The notes beneath the pieces are model-generated. The model ran no database searches. It was given only the letters and a program-made list of their open reading frames with translations, and was not told the DNA's origin. From the NCBI GenBank assembly GCA_017646545.1, contig JAGCMI010000061.1, positions 1 through 6,551 of the forward strand: a DNA stretch of 6,551 nt, in the 5' to 3' direction. Both the position numbers and the translations under genes were made by a program. Positions 6,106 through 6,551 of the stretch are shown here, piece after piece. The DNA is from Oscillospiraceae bacterium. GTDB taxonomy: Bacteria > Bacillota > Clostridia > Oscillospirales > Oscillospiraceae. Each line of letters begins with the position of its first letter. Position 1 is the stretch's first letter.

Positions 6106-6541
6106 AAAAGCATTGGCATTGATTCTTGTACTGGTGGTGCTTACCGGCATCGCCGCATACTTCCACCTGTCTACCCGGGAAGAGGTCATTGAGGGAACCG
6201 TTCAGGTAACCGTCGACGGACATGCACAAACCGTCAAGCTGGCTGACCTGGCTTATGAGCCGGTGTCCGGTGTCCGGGTGAACGGAAAGGGAGAAACTAT
6301 CTCTGTGGAAGGCAGGGGTATTTTGGTCAAAGATTTGCTGGCAAGCACGAAAATTGCTTCCTATTCCAAAGTGACGGTGGTTTCCGATGATTCCTATACT
6401 GCAGATCTTACGGCAGAAGAAGTGGCAGAATCAGGAAAAGCGTATTTGTTGCTTGAACAGCCCTATCTTCGCCTTGTGGTGTTCGGAGATCAGAACAGCA
6501 AACGCAGTGTATCCAACGTGGTGCAAATCATTGTGGAATAA
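6092..6541 (+). CDS. Membrane-anchored extracytoplasmic protein with sulfite-oxidase-like (molybdopterin-binding-type) domain
   Basis: This 149-residue protein starts with lysines and a hydrophobic stretch (about 7-24) that looks like an uncleaved anchor or signal peptide. There is no lipobox cysteine; the protein has no cysteine at all. The rest is soluble and probably faces outside. Residues ~75-149 follow the pattern of small oxidoreductase molybdopterin-binding (sulfite-oxidase-like) domains: GILVKDLL (76-83), VTVVSDDSYTADLTAEEV (94-111), a leucine-rich strand YLLLE (118-122), then RLVVFGD (127-133) and VSNVVQIIVE (140-149). Catalytic members bind molybdenum through a cysteine, which is absent, so an enzymatic role is unlikely; a binding or partner role for the transporter is possible. 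GTG at 6092 is taken as the start because AAGGAG (6078-6083) lies 8 nt upstream and no in-frame ATG occurs near it. The 14-nt overlap with the S component gene implies translational coupling. Domain recognition is by pattern only. Confidence 0.6.
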   Translation: MKTSKKALALILVLVVLTGIAAYFHLSTREEVIEGTVQVTVDGHAQTVKLADLAYEPVSGVRVNGKGETISVEGRGILVKDLLASTKIASYSKVTVVSDDSYTADLTAEEVAESGKAYLLLEQPYLRLVVFGDQNSKRSVSNVVQIIVE

Positions 6542-6551
6542 CCCACAAAAA

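Overview
The window looks like chromosomal DNA of an anaerobic Firmicute, probably a clostridium of moderate GC content. This is inferred from strong AAGGAG-type ribosome sites, tightly packed same-strand genes, many iron-sulfur proteins and no oxygen-linked enzymes. No species is claimed. All seven genes are on the + strand.

Positions 2-5394 hold a five-gene operon-like block for inorganic nitrogen and/or sulfur oxyanion reduction. It starts with the 3' part of an AsrC-type siroheme/[4Fe-4S] reductase, cut by the window edge. Next come a soluble nitrate-reductase-type molybdopterin enzyme, a 16-cysteine polyferredoxin, an FAD/NAD(P)H oxidoreductase of the NirB N-terminal/rubredoxin-reductase type, and a ten-helix TDT (TehA/SLAC1-type) transporter. 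Gaps are 13 and 11 nt, then a 4-nt overlap, then 9 nt. The likely electron path is NAD(P)H to the flavoprotein, to the ferredoxin, to the molybdenum enzyme. The siroheme enzyme could reduce the nitrite produced, or may be an ordinary sulfite reductase.

Positions 5395-5535 are a 141-nt untranslated leader that resembles the molybdenum/tungsten cofactor (Moco) riboswitch. Its outer flanks can form a 9-bp helix that covers the next gene's ribosome binding site.

Positions 5536-6541 hold two translationally coupled genes behind this leader. One encodes a six-helix protein resembling an ECF transporter S component. The other encodes a cysteine-free, membrane-anchored extracytoplasmic protein whose C-terminal half resembles a miniature sulfite-oxidase-type molybdopterin-binding domain.

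A Moco-type riboswitch, a vitamin-type transporter subunit and an exported pterin-fold protein beside a molybdenum enzyme together suggest an uncharacterised uptake system for a pterin or molybdenum-cofactor-related compound. That idea is the main discovery candidate and is inference.
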